From: Parapontixanthobacter sp963736595
Lineage (GTDB): Bacteria > Pseudomonadota > Alphaproteobacteria > Sphingomonadales > Sphingomonadaceae
Length of the DNA stretch: 64,000 nt
Assembly: GCA_963736595.1 (NCBI GenBank)
Contig: CAVTPG010000009.1
Coordinates: 62,001-126,000, forward strand
Reading direction: 5' to 3'
Position 1 is the stretch's first letter; every line of letters begins with the position of its first letter. The notes under the pieces were generated by a model. It did no database searches. It was not told the DNA's origin and saw nothing but the letters and a program-made list of their open reading frames with translations. Positions 16,562 to 24,688 of this stretch are shown here, piece by piece. The translations under genes and the position numbers were made by a program.

Positions 16562-19020
16562 GCGGCCATTCCTTTGCTGACGTTTTCGAGCGCTTCGATC
16601 AGCGCGTCGCGGTCGTAACGATAGACGGTGCCGGTATCGCTTTCGCTGGCGGTTTTGCTGTCGCGCAGGCGGATGGTTTTGTGCGCGGCGGATGACGAGG
16701 TTTCCCCGGTCATGTCTTCGCCGCTTAAAATTATGGCGATGTCCACGTTGTCCTCGTCCGTGACCACATTATATCCTGCCGCCATAACCAGCGGTTCGAG
16801 GATTGTGCGGGACCAGTCATCATCGGGCAAACGGCACGTCAGATGCGACTGTTCGCCCATCTTTTTGCCGTGTTGCGCGAACAGATAATGCCCGTCGATC
16901 AGGCGAAGCGGCTTCCCGTCCAGCAAAATAGTGCCTTCATATTTGGGATCATCCACGGCGGTAATTTTGGATGTCATCACCCGCGTGTCAGTGATTTCCT
17001 TGACCGCATAAAGCAGCGTGGTTTGCGAATCCGACAGACGCAAGGCGCGCACTTCTTCGCCGATTTCGTGATGTTTTTCCAAACCGATCAGCGGAACCAG
17101 CGCATCGTCGATAACCGTTTGCGCGATCCGGCCATGATGATCGATATTGTCAGGCTCGATCGCATCGATCCGCATGACCATCGGCATCCTGACGGCACAG
17201 TCGAGCCCGTCCAGCGTGCGGAAAGTCATGACTTCGGCGGCTTTCTCGACCCGCGGCTTGGCTTCGGTGTCCGCGCTGGGTGACTGGCTGGCGCGAGTCG
17301 ATGACAACAGATTGTTCTTTGCTGCGATTTCCCGCATATCCAGCATCAGGATCGGGCTGCCATTGTCGAGTAGCGTGGAGCCGGAATAAAAGCCCGTGGC
17401 CATGATCGCAGGCGCGAGCGGTTTGACCACCAGATCCTCGTAATCGAAGATTGAGTCCACACCCAAAGCAAAGCGGTCGCCGCTGCTGATATGCACCAGG
17501 ATCAGGATATCCGCGAGATTGGACGGATCGACGCGGCGGCGCTTTGCGGCCGCGCGCTCTTCCTTCGTCCTTATAGATTTGGCGGCGCTGGCGGATTTGA
17601 CTGGTTCGCTGTTCGCATCATCGGTGTGCGCGGATGATAGCGATAAAACGGTGTCCAATGCGAGATAGGGAATGCGCTCGCCCCGGATTTTCACCACGCG
17701 ATTATCGCCAAGCTGCGTCGTTTCGACCGAGGACGAGCGGCGGCGAACGATCTCCAGCACATAGGATTGCGGGATGGCGAACTGATGCCCGCCGGACATC
17801 ACCGTCAATCCGGCCACGATGCTGAGCGTCAGCGGAATTTGCATCTGAAAGCTGGTAAATTCGCCTTGTTTCGAGGAGACTTTGATCGACCCGCCGATCT
17901 TTTCCAGATTGGCGCGCACCACGTCCATGCCGACCCCGCGACCGGAAATCTCGCTGACTTCTTCGGCAGTGGACAGACCGGCGGCAAAGATGAGGTTCAT
18001 CTTTTCATCGGCGGACAGATTTTTGGCTTCTTGTTCGGTGATGACGCCCGTTTCGACCGCTTTCGCTACGATCCGGTCAGGATTGAGGCCGCGTCCGTCA
18101 TCGGTAATCGTCAGGCGGATCTCATTACCCGAATGCCGTGCGCTGATGGTCAGCAGTCCAATTTCGCGCTTGCCCGCAGCAATCCGCTGTGACGGTGTTT
18201 CGACCCCGTGATCGATGGCGTTACGCAGCAAATGCGTCATGGGATCGCGGATCATTTCCATGATCTCTCGGTCCAGCTCCACATCGCCGCCTTCGAAGTC
18301 GATCATCACTTGCTTGCCGAGTTCATTCGACAAGTCGCGCACAAGGCGGGGCAGCGATTGATAGAGGTGGTCGATATGATGCATCCGCATATGCGAGATA
18401 CTCTCGCGCACTTCGGATAAAATGCCTGACAAACGCTCGAACGGTGCGTCCAGCGCGCCTGCATCCTGAGTTTCGCGCAATCGGCGCGCCAGATCGTTGC
18501 GAGCCAGCACCATGTCAGAAACGCCGCTCATCACCCGGTCGAGCAAATCCACGGGCAGGCGGATGGAGCGCGGTGCGGCAGTGCCGGGCGTCGTACGGGC
18601 AGCGGGCGTGTCGCCATCCGGCTTGACGCTGGCGACTTCCAGCACGTCCTCGGTTGTATCGTCGAGCGCTGCAATCAATGCTTCATCGCCGCCTTCGGGA
18701 AACTCTTCCTTGGCCTCGATCGCATCGACCATCGCAGAAATCCGGTCGATGACAGCCAAGACGGCAGTGACCAGGCGAGCGTTGGGCTGACGGCGGTTCG
18801 AGCGCACTTCGCCCAGCGCCCCTTCGGCTGCATGGCTTAATTTGGCGAGGCGGGGAAAGTCGAAGAAACCGCAGTTTCCCTTGACCGTGTGAACGAAGCG
18901 GAAGATCGTATCGAGGCGTTCGCGATCGCTTGGATCGGCTTCCCACGCGACGATTTCGCCTTCGCTATTTTCCAGCATTTCGCGGGTTTCGGCTACGAAA
19001 TCCGCCAGCAGGTCATCCAT
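16558..19020 (-). CDS. cheA: CheA chemotaxis histidine kinase
   Basis: An 820-aa kinase. The HPt domain has phospho-accepting H44 in VHTVKGNCGF. The dimerisation region follows at about 155-235, with no clear P2 CheY-binding domain between. The ATPase domain shows N-box LLRNAIDHG (264-272), G1 DDGRGL (307-312) and G2 GRGVGMDVV (360-368). A CheW-like domain follows from about 395, containing a charged insertion rich in Lys/Arg/Glu around 475-500, and a further ~230-residue tail has a second CheW-like portion. There is no receiver domain. It is first in the che operon, with a CtrA-like element 50 bases upstream of the ATG. Confidence 0.94.
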   Translation of the reverse strand: MDDLLADFVAETREMLENSEGEIVAWEADPSDRERLDTIFRFVHTVKGNCGFFDFPRLAKLSHAAEGALGEVRSNRRQPNARLVTAVLAVIDRISAMVDAIEAKEEFPEGGDEALIAALDDTTEDVLEVASVKPDGDTPAARTTPGTAAPRSIRLPVDLLDRVMSGVSDMVLARNDLARRLRETQDAGALDAPFERLSGILSEVRESISHMRMHHIDHLYQSLPRLVRDLSNELGKQVMIDFEGGDVELDREIMEMIRDPMTHLLRNAIDHGVETPSQRIAAGKREIGLLTISARHSGNEIRLTITDDGRGLNPDRIVAKAVETGVITEQEAKNLSADEKMNLIFAAGLSTAEEVSEISGRGVGMDVVRANLEKIGGSIKVSSKQGEFTSFQMQIPLTLSIVAGLTVMSGGHQFAIPQSYVLEIVRRRSSSVETTQLGDNRVVKIRGERIPYLALDTVLSLSSAHTDDANSEPVKSASAAKSIRTKEERAAAKRRRVDPSNLADILILVHISSGDRFALGVDSIFDYEDLVVKPLAPAIMATGFYSGSTLLDNGSPILMLDMREIAAKNNLLSSTRASQSPSADTEAKPRVEKAAEVMTFRTLDGLDCAVRMPMVMRIDAIEPDNIDHHGRIAQTVIDDALVPLIGLEKHHEIGEEVRALRLSDSQTTLLYAVKEITDTRVMTSKITAVDDPKYEGTILLDGKPLRLIDGHYLFAQHGKKMGEQSHLTCRLPDDDWSRTILEPLVMAAGYNVVTDEDNVDIAIILSGEDMTGETSSSAAHKTIRLRDSKTASESDTGTVYRYDRDALIEALENVSKGMAA

Positions 19021-19069
19021 GTCGTATCGTCCTCACGCTCTTGTGAACGTGCGGTATGAATGAGGGTGG

Positions 19070-19084
19070 TTAATAAATTTTTAC
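19070..19084. promoter_or_regulatory. Candidate CtrA-binding site upstream of cheA
   Basis: TTAA (19070-19073), seven bases, then TTAC (19081-19084), one base off the alphaproteobacterial CtrA consensus TTAA-N7-TTAA. It lies 50-64 bases before the cheA start, a promoter-proximal position. CtrA commonly controls motility and chemotaxis genes in this class. The assignment rests on this match and position alone. Confidence 0.4.
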
Positions 19085-19101
19085 CGTCACACGCGACAGT
19101 A

Positions 19102-20463
19102 TTACCGGCCTGCGCGCTTTTCCGGCTTTGTGCGGCCTTTCAGCATCCACCACGCAATCGCCGCAGCGACAACGCCGCCGATAAGATTGGCGAGCAATTC
19201 GGCGGCATAGATCGCGTCCGCTCCCCAATCCGCCCGCAGGAACCATGCAATCGGCAGCATGATGAGGAATACCCGCGCACAGCTTTGGATCAAAGCCCAA
19301 CCCGCGCGATCGATGGCATTCAGCGCGCCATTTGCCACGATCAGCAAGCCGTATCCCGCATAGCCCCACGCCGCGATGGCGAGATAGGCGGTGAATTGCG
19401 CGATGACTTGCTCGCTATCGGTGAAGAACTGCGCGAACCAGCCGGATGCGGTGGTCAGGATCAACGCCATAATAAGTCCGTAGGCGATGCAAAAGCCGCC
19501 TGCCAGCAGGAACGCGCGAGCCGAGCGGTCGGGCTTATCCGCGCCCCAATTCTGTCCCACGATCCCGCCGATTGCACCTGACAAGGCCAGCAACGGAACG
19601 ACTGCAAAACTTTGCAACCGGCCAGCCGCACCGAAGCCGGCAACCGCTGCCTGCCCCTCGACTGCGACCAGCGCGGTCAGCACCGACAGGCCGATGGGAT
19701 TGATTGCGTTTGAAAAGGAGGCTGGCCCCGCAACTTTCATGATTGCCGCAATCGACGCGCCGATTTTCGCTCTGCCCAGCGACGCCAAATTCAGCGGCAG
19801 AGACGTGCGCGACAACAGCATATAGCCGACCGCGATGCCGACCACCCATCCGGCGAGCGTCGCATAAGCCGCGCCGATAATGCCGTAGCCGCCGAAGCCG
19901 AATGCGCCGGTGATCAGGATCGGGTCCAGTATCCAGTTTGCCGCCGCATAAGCGATGGACACGATCGAGGTTTTCTTGGCCTCGCCCTGACCGCGCATCA
20001 CCCCGTTGATACCCATGATCGCCATCAGCAGCGGGAAACCCAATGCAAAGGGCTGCATATAAATGCGGATCAGCGGCAACGTCTCCGCATCGGCTTGCAT
20101 CAGGCTGAATAGCGGATCGAGCAACGCAAACAGCGCCAGACCCATCACGATGCCAAGTGCGACAGCGAACACGATGCCGACGCTGGCGCGTTGATGCGCG
20201 CGTTCATCATCGCCTTCGCCCAAGGCCCGCGCGATGACCGAATTGATGCCGACCATGACGCCAACGCCAAGGCTCGACAACGCCACGCTAATCGGGAAAA
20301 TAAACGAGATTGCGGCCAGCTCCGCCGCGCCCAATTGTCCGATGAAATAGGCATCCACCAGGCCGATCGACATGATCGCGGCAACGCCGATGATCATGGG
20401 CGTTGTTTGCGTGACAAGATGCCCGGAAATGCTTCCGCGCGTGAGTTTGGCGTTTTCGCTCAT
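19102..20463 (-). CDS. MATE family multidrug/toxin efflux transporter
   Basis: A ~453-aa MATE exporter with about 12 hydrophobic segments, expected to expel cationic compounds using an Na+ or H+ gradient. Early residues TTPMIIGVAAIMSIGLVDAYFIGQLG and LGVGVMVGINSVIARALGEGD match the first helices of the family. The frame is open to 20568, but ATG 20463 (MSENAKLTRG) fits the family N-terminus. Substrate unknown. It lies downstream of nothing on its own strand and is divergent from the class II aldolase gene. Confidence 0.9.
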   Translation of the reverse strand: MSENAKLTRGSISGHLVTQTTPMIIGVAAIMSIGLVDAYFIGQLGAAELAAISFIFPISVALSSLGVGVMVGINSVIARALGEGDDERAHQRASVGIVFAVALGIVMGLALFALLDPLFSLMQADAETLPLIRIYMQPFALGFPLLMAIMGINGVMRGQGEAKKTSIVSIAYAAANWILDPILITGAFGFGGYGIIGAAYATLAGWVVGIAVGYMLLSRTSLPLNLASLGRAKIGASIAAIMKVAGPASFSNAINPIGLSVLTALVAVEGQAAVAGFGAAGRLQSFAVVPLLALSGAIGGIVGQNWGADKPDRSARAFLLAGGFCIAYGLIMALILTTASGWFAQFFTDSEQVIAQFTAYLAIAAWGYAGYGLLIVANGALNAIDRAGWALIQSCARVFLIMLPIAWFLRADWGADAIYAAELLANLIGGVVAAAIAWWMLKGRTKPEKRAGR

Positions 20464-20641
20464 TGCCGCTCGCCCTAGAGACGCGCATTGCGCTGGCCAA
20501 GCAAATTCACCAACCGCGTTTTGGCAGGTTGTTTCGCAACCCGCTTTGATGATGCATCGGTGACGCATGGCCTACACGCTTGTCTTGCCTGCGCCGCCTG
20601 TGCGATAAGCCGTGCAAACCTCAAATGATGGAGATGGACCG

Positions 20642-21406
20642 ATGGCCACGCAGTTGAAGCCGGAAATTGATTGCAGCAAAGCGGAATGGCAAGCGCGCCA
20701 GGATCTGGCCGCGTGCTACCGGATTTTCGATCATCTTGGTTGGTCGGAATCGATCTACAATCACATCTCGCTGAAAATTCCGGACGAAGATGACACGTTT
20801 CTGATCAATCCGTTCGGCCTGCTGTATGACGAAGTGACGGCTTCCAACCTTGTCAAAATCGATGTCGAGGGCAACAATATCGGCGGTTCGCCCTATATGG
20901 TGAACAAGGCGGGCTTTACGCAGCACGCGCATTTCCACAAACATCTGGGCGAGCGGGCAGTGGCGATTTGCCACGTCCATACGACCGAAACGATGGCCGT
21001 ATGCAGCCACAAGGACGGGCTGCTACCCACCAACTTCTATGCCTGCGGATTTCAGAACAAGATCGGCTATCACGATTTCGAAGGCGTGACCGTGCGGCCC
21101 GAAGAAGGCGATCGGCTGGTCGAAAATCTGGGCCAGCATCAAGTGCTGATGCTGCGCAACCACGGTCCGGTCGTGATGGGCCGGACGATTCAGGAAATGT
21201 TCCTGATGATGTGGTCTTTGCAGCGCGCCTGCGAGATACAGGTCGCAACGCTTGGCCAAGGTGCAGCGCAGATCGTGCAGCAGGAGGTCGTCGATACGCA
21301 TCAGCGCGATCTGGCGCAGATGACCAGTCAGGGCGGGGCGGGAGTGTTCGATTTCGAAGCGTGGAAACGCCGGATCGACAAGACCGACGATAGCTGGCGC
21401 AGCTAA
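20642..21406 (+). CDS. Class II aldolase/adducin family protein
   Basis: A 254-aa member of the class II aldolase/adducin fold, which uses a zinc ion held by histidines to cleave or isomerise sugar-phosphate-like substrates. The expected ligands are visible in CHVHTTETMAV and LRNHGPVVMG. The N-terminus (ARQDLAACYRIFDHLGWSESIYNHIS) is typical of the uncharacterised aldolase subgroup common in proteobacteria. ATG 20642 is favoured over an upstream GTG (20612) because GGAGA lies just before it and the N-terminus matches. It is followed 33 bases later by a 2Fe-2S protein gene, possibly in the same transcript. Substrate not predictable. Confidence 0.87.
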   Translation: MATQLKPEIDCSKAEWQARQDLAACYRIFDHLGWSESIYNHISLKIPDEDDTFLINPFGLLYDEVTASNLVKIDVEGNNIGGSPYMVNKAGFTQHAHFHKHLGERAVAICHVHTTETMAVCSHKDGLLPTNFYACGFQNKIGYHDFEGVTVRPEEGDRLVENLGQHQVLMLRNHGPVVMGRTIQEMFLMMWSLQRACEIQVATLGQGAAQIVQQEVVDTHQRDLAQMTSQGGAGVFDFEAWKRRIDKTDDSWRS

Positions 21407-21438
21407 TCACATCCACGTGATCTGAGGACAGCCCTGCA

Positions 21439-22005
21439 ATGCCACGGATGACCGTTAACGGGCGACCGCTCGAATTCGATATGGACCCGCGTACGCCGCT
21501 GATCCATGCGTTGCGCGATGCGGCGAATTTGACCGGCACGAAATTCGGCTGCGGCAATGGCGATTGCGGATCGTGCATGGTCCACGTCGATGGCGCGGCA
21601 TTGCGGTCCTGCCTCATCACGCTGGAGGATGCCGAGGGGCGGATCATCACGACGATCGAAGGGCTGGGCGCGGATAGAACGCATCCGGTGCAACAGGCGC
21701 TGGTCGCGGAGCAAGCGATCCAGTGCGGTTTCTGCACGCCCGGCATTGTGATGGCGGCGTCCGCGCTGCTGCGTAACAACGCTTCGCCCGGCGAGGAGGA
21801 GATCAAGGCAGCGATCCCCAATATCTGCCGCTGCGGAGTTTATCCGCGCCTTATCGAAGCGATCCAGCGGGCGGGGCGCGTCGCGCGGCGCAGCGAAACG
21901 ATCAGCGCCGCGCCTACGTCCGGCATAACGATGGAAGATGCCTCTCGCGTGGTTCCCGCGATCCGTCCAGTGGAGCAGCGACCGCCCGGAGACGAGGCGG
22001 AGTGA
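21439..22005 (+). CDS. 2Fe-2S small subunit of xanthine-oxidase-family oxidoreductase (orphan)
   Basis: A 188-aa electron-transfer subunit of the molybdenum hydroxylase family (IorA/CoxS type). The N-terminal plant-ferredoxin cluster motif is CGNGDCGSCMVH, with a fourth Cys in LRSCLI. The C-terminal helical domain binds the second cluster through QCGFCTPG and CRCGVYPR. All eight ligands are present. The molybdopterin large subunit that such a protein serves is not in the window: upstream is an aldolase and downstream a convergent TonB receptor. An ~50-residue C-terminal tail after ARRSETIS is less conserved. Its partner must be encoded elsewhere. Confidence 0.92.
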   Translation: MPRMTVNGRPLEFDMDPRTPLIHALRDAANLTGTKFGCGNGDCGSCMVHVDGAALRSCLITLEDAEGRIITTIEGLGADRTHPVQQALVAEQAIQCGFCTPGIVMAASALLRNNASPGEEEIKAAIPNICRCGVYPRLIEAIQRAGRVARRSETISAAPTSGITMEDASRVVPAIRPVEQRPPGDEAE

Positions 22006-22024
22006 CGTGGGTTAGCTGCGCGGC

Positions 22025-24193
22025 TTAAAAGCTGAAGCGCACTCCGATCCGCGCGTTAAATGGCTCGCCCGGCTGGATGTTGTTATCGCCATGCGCGCTG
22101 GCGTAATAATCCGCGTCCAGCAGGTTCTCGATATTCAACTGCACCGTCACCATATCGCTGACTTCATAGTAAGCCGCCGCATCGACGCGCAGGAAGTCGG
22201 GCAGCACCACGTCATTGCTGAAGCTGGCGAATTGCTTGGCTTTGTAAATCCCGCCAATGCCCAGCGACAGGCGATCGGTCGCGTAAAAGCGGTTCCATGC
22301 GGTGATCTGATGCTTCGGGGTCTGCTGCAAAGTCGTGCCAGCCTCGGCAAAAATCGAATCCGTGCGGATTTCCCCATCGAGATAGGAATAGCCAAGGCTT
22401 GCTTGCCAGCTTGGCAAAATATTCCCGACCAGGCTGGCTTCCCCGCCACGCACCCGGCTTTCGCCTGTGAGTACGGTCAGGCCGGAATTGTCCGGTGCCG
22501 AAGCGCGTGTATTGGTCCGGTCGAGCTGGAAAATGGCGGCGGTAAACAGCAGGTCGGACTTGAAGGCATATTTGATGCCAAGCTCGTAACTGGTGAATTT
22601 TTCCGGCTCCAGCCCGTCGAAATCGGGATCGAGCAGCAGGAACTGATCGCCGGCTTGCGGCAGGAAACTCTCGGCATAGCTGGCGTAGATCGACACGGCT
22701 TCATTCGGCTTGATGGTCAGGCCAAAGCGCGGGCTGACCAGCTCATCGACACGGTTGCCGACTTCGCCATTAATGAGGTCGATGGTGTCGAGATTGAACC
22801 GCTCGAACCGCAGACCAGCGGTCACTTCGACGATGTCACCGAATGCGATCTGGTCTTGCAAATAAGCGGAAAAGACCGACAATTGGCTATCGCGATCGCG
22901 CGAGGGATCGTCGAGGACAAAACCGGGTAGGGCCAGCACTTCCTGCAAGCCGACGGTGGCGCGAGAGGCCGGACCGTCCGCTGTGTCAAACAGCACCACT
23001 TGCCGTCCGTTACGCGTATCCTGATCGATAAACTCAAGGCCCGCGAGCAGTGTATGGCCGATGCTGCCAGTCTGTGTCTCCCACACCAGATTGGTCTGCC
23101 CGATCAGATTTTGCCGCTGCGTCGTATCGCGATAGCCGGACAATTCGACCAGATCATTGCTCTCTCCACGAATACCGCGCGGCAGGATATTGGCATAAGC
23201 CTTGTCGTAATCGGCAAACTGGATCGAGGCGTTGACGTGCAGATTGTCGGCAATGTCGTGATCGATCCGGCTGCGCGCAATATGCACTTTGGCGCGCGAC
23301 GTGTTAAGATCGGGATCGCCGAAAAATGTCTGGTCGAAGCCGCGGAGTGGTCCGCCGTTCAAGGAAGGCACACCGCGATCGGTCACGCGGCGATCATCAT
23401 CATAGGTATAATGCGCGGTCAGCCGGGTTTTCTCGCCCAATTGCGCGGTGATGGTCGGCGTAAAACCGATGAAGCGGCCTTCGTAAAAGTCGCGATCATT
23501 GTCGAACTCTTCATACGTGCCGAGCAGGCGGAAGCCGAGCGCTTCACCAGCGTCCAGATTGATGTCGCCGGTCAGGGCAAAGGCGCCAAAGCTGTCCACC
23601 GATGCATCCAGATTGGTGAAGCGGCTGCCGGGGGAGGCTTGTTTGCTGACGCGGTTGATTGCGCCGCCTGCGCCGCCGCGTCCGAAGATAAGCGCGTTCG
23701 GGCCTTTCAGCACTTCGACCCGCTCGACATTGTAAAGCGGGCGGAAATATTGCGCATCGTCGCGCAATCCGTCGAGGTAGAAATCAGCCGTGGTTTCCTG
23801 CCCGCGAATAAACACTTCGTCGCGGTGACCTTCGCCGGTTTCCAGACTGATGCCGGGGATGTAGCGCAGCGCGTCGTTCAATTGCCGCACGCTCTGGTCT
23901 TCAAGTTGATCGGAAGTGATGACCGAAATAGACTGCGGCACGTCGAGCAGTTGCGTGTCGGTTTTGGTGCCGCTCGATCCGTCATCGATCGCATAGCCCT
24001 TTTTCTGCCCGACAACGACAATCGTAGTCGGCAGATAATCGCGATCCTGTTCCGCTGCGTCAGCGTCCATCGCGGCGTCCATCGTGGCATCAGTGCCGCT
24101 ATCTGCGCGCGTCTCAGCCCACAATGGCGCGCTGGTCAAACAGAGCGTTGCGGTTGCGCCGAGAAATGTGCGACGAAGCGTGGCGGACGCCAT
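22025..24193 (-). CDS. TonB-dependent siderophore receptor
   Basis: A 722-aa outer-membrane receptor. A Sec signal ends near APLWA (residue ~26). An Asp/Ala-rich stretch precedes the TonB box region TTIVVVGQ, then the plug (DVPQSISVITSDQL, GGAGGAINRVSK) and a 22-strand barrel ending in the terminal Phe (RIGVRFSF). No N-terminal STN signalling domain is present, so it should not drive an ECF-sigma cascade. AAGAAGG lies just upstream of the ATG. Two Fur-like boxes lie immediately upstream, so it is probably derepressed under iron starvation. The siderophore itself is not predictable. Confidence 0.93.
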   Translation of the reverse strand: MASATLRRTFLGATATLCLTSAPLWAETRADSGTDATMDAAMDADAAEQDRDYLPTTIVVVGQKKGYAIDDGSSGTKTDTQLLDVPQSISVITSDQLEDQSVRQLNDALRYIPGISLETGEGHRDEVFIRGQETTADFYLDGLRDDAQYFRPLYNVERVEVLKGPNALIFGRGGAGGAINRVSKQASPGSRFTNLDASVDSFGAFALTGDINLDAGEALGFRLLGTYEEFDNDRDFYEGRFIGFTPTITAQLGEKTRLTAHYTYDDDRRVTDRGVPSLNGGPLRGFDQTFFGDPDLNTSRAKVHIARSRIDHDIADNLHVNASIQFADYDKAYANILPRGIRGESNDLVELSGYRDTTQRQNLIGQTNLVWETQTGSIGHTLLAGLEFIDQDTRNGRQVVLFDTADGPASRATVGLQEVLALPGFVLDDPSRDRDSQLSVFSAYLQDQIAFGDIVEVTAGLRFERFNLDTIDLINGEVGNRVDELVSPRFGLTIKPNEAVSIYASYAESFLPQAGDQFLLLDPDFDGLEPEKFTSYELGIKYAFKSDLLFTAAIFQLDRTNTRASAPDNSGLTVLTGESRVRGGEASLVGNILPSWQASLGYSYLDGEIRTDSIFAEAGTTLQQTPKHQITAWNRFYATDRLSLGIGGIYKAKQFASFSNDVVLPDFLRVDAAAYYEVSDMVTVQLNIENLLDADYYASAHGDNNIQPGEPFNARIGVRFSF

Positions 24194-24207
24194 GGGAAAT
24201 ACCTTCT

Positions 24208-24256
24208 TGAGAATGATTCGCGATACAAGAAGGGCAGTTATTGCGAATAATTCTCA
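24208..24256 (-). promoter_or_regulatory. Two Fur-box-like 7-1-7 repeats before the TonB receptor
   Basis: Site one is TGCGAAT-A-ATTCTCA (24242-24256) and site two is TGAGAAT-G-ATTCGCG (24208-24222). Both follow the 7-1-7 inverted-repeat plan of Fur boxes with one or two mismatched pairs. The nearer one lies 15 bases before the receptor ATG, next to its ribosome-binding element, so a bound repressor would block transcription. The divergent arsC gene starts about 90 bases away on the other side. Confidence 0.6.
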
Positions 24257-24343
24257 ATTGCAAGCATGATGTGCCTCTTTGCCAAAATTTGGCTTATATA
24301 TAAGAGAGCCATTCATGAAATCGATCAGCGAACAGGAATTACG

Positions 24344-24688
24344 ATGAACGCGACTATCTGGCACAATCCGAAATGCGGCACATCGCGCAACACTTTGGCC
24401 ATGCTGCAAGAACGTGACGGACTAGATGTGACCATCATCGAATATTTGAAAAATCCGCCATCGCGCGACAAGCTGGCGCAACTCTATCGCGATGCGGAAA
24501 TGTCGCCGGCGCAGGGGTTACGGATGCGCGGCACCGATGCGCAGGAGCGCGGCCTCGATCAGGCGGATGATGATACGGTGCTGGATGCAATGGCAGCCGA
24601 GCCTGCGCTGATCGAGCGTCCGTTGGTCGAAACCGACAAGGGTGTGCGGCTGTGCCGTCCCAAAGAGAGAGTCGCGGAAATTCTCTAG
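24344..24688 (+). CDS. arsC: Arsenate reductase family protein, glutaredoxin-dependent type
   Basis: A 114-aa ArsC/Spx-fold protein. The N-terminal catalytic Cys is in WHNPKCGTSRNT, and the arginines that hold arsenate lie toward the end (LIERPLVE, RLCRPKE). Length and motif match the glutaredoxin-coupled ArsC of Gram-negative bacteria, which reduces arsenate to arsenite. The frame is open upstream to 24266; ATG 24344 begins the family domain. No ars regulator or arsenite pump is adjacent, so it is a solitary gene. It converges with the MFS gene by 4 bases. Confidence 0.9.
   Translation: MNATIWHNPKCGTSRNTLAMLQERDGLDVTIIEYLKNPPSRDKLAQLYRDAEMSPAQGLRMRGTDAQERGLDQADDDTVLDAMAAEPALIERPLVETDKGVRLCRPKERVAEIL

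Noticed and set aside
23000..24250. 416-codon plus-strand open frame
   Set aside because: It is antisense to the TonB receptor, which has a signal peptide, plug and barrel; the plus frame shows no domain.
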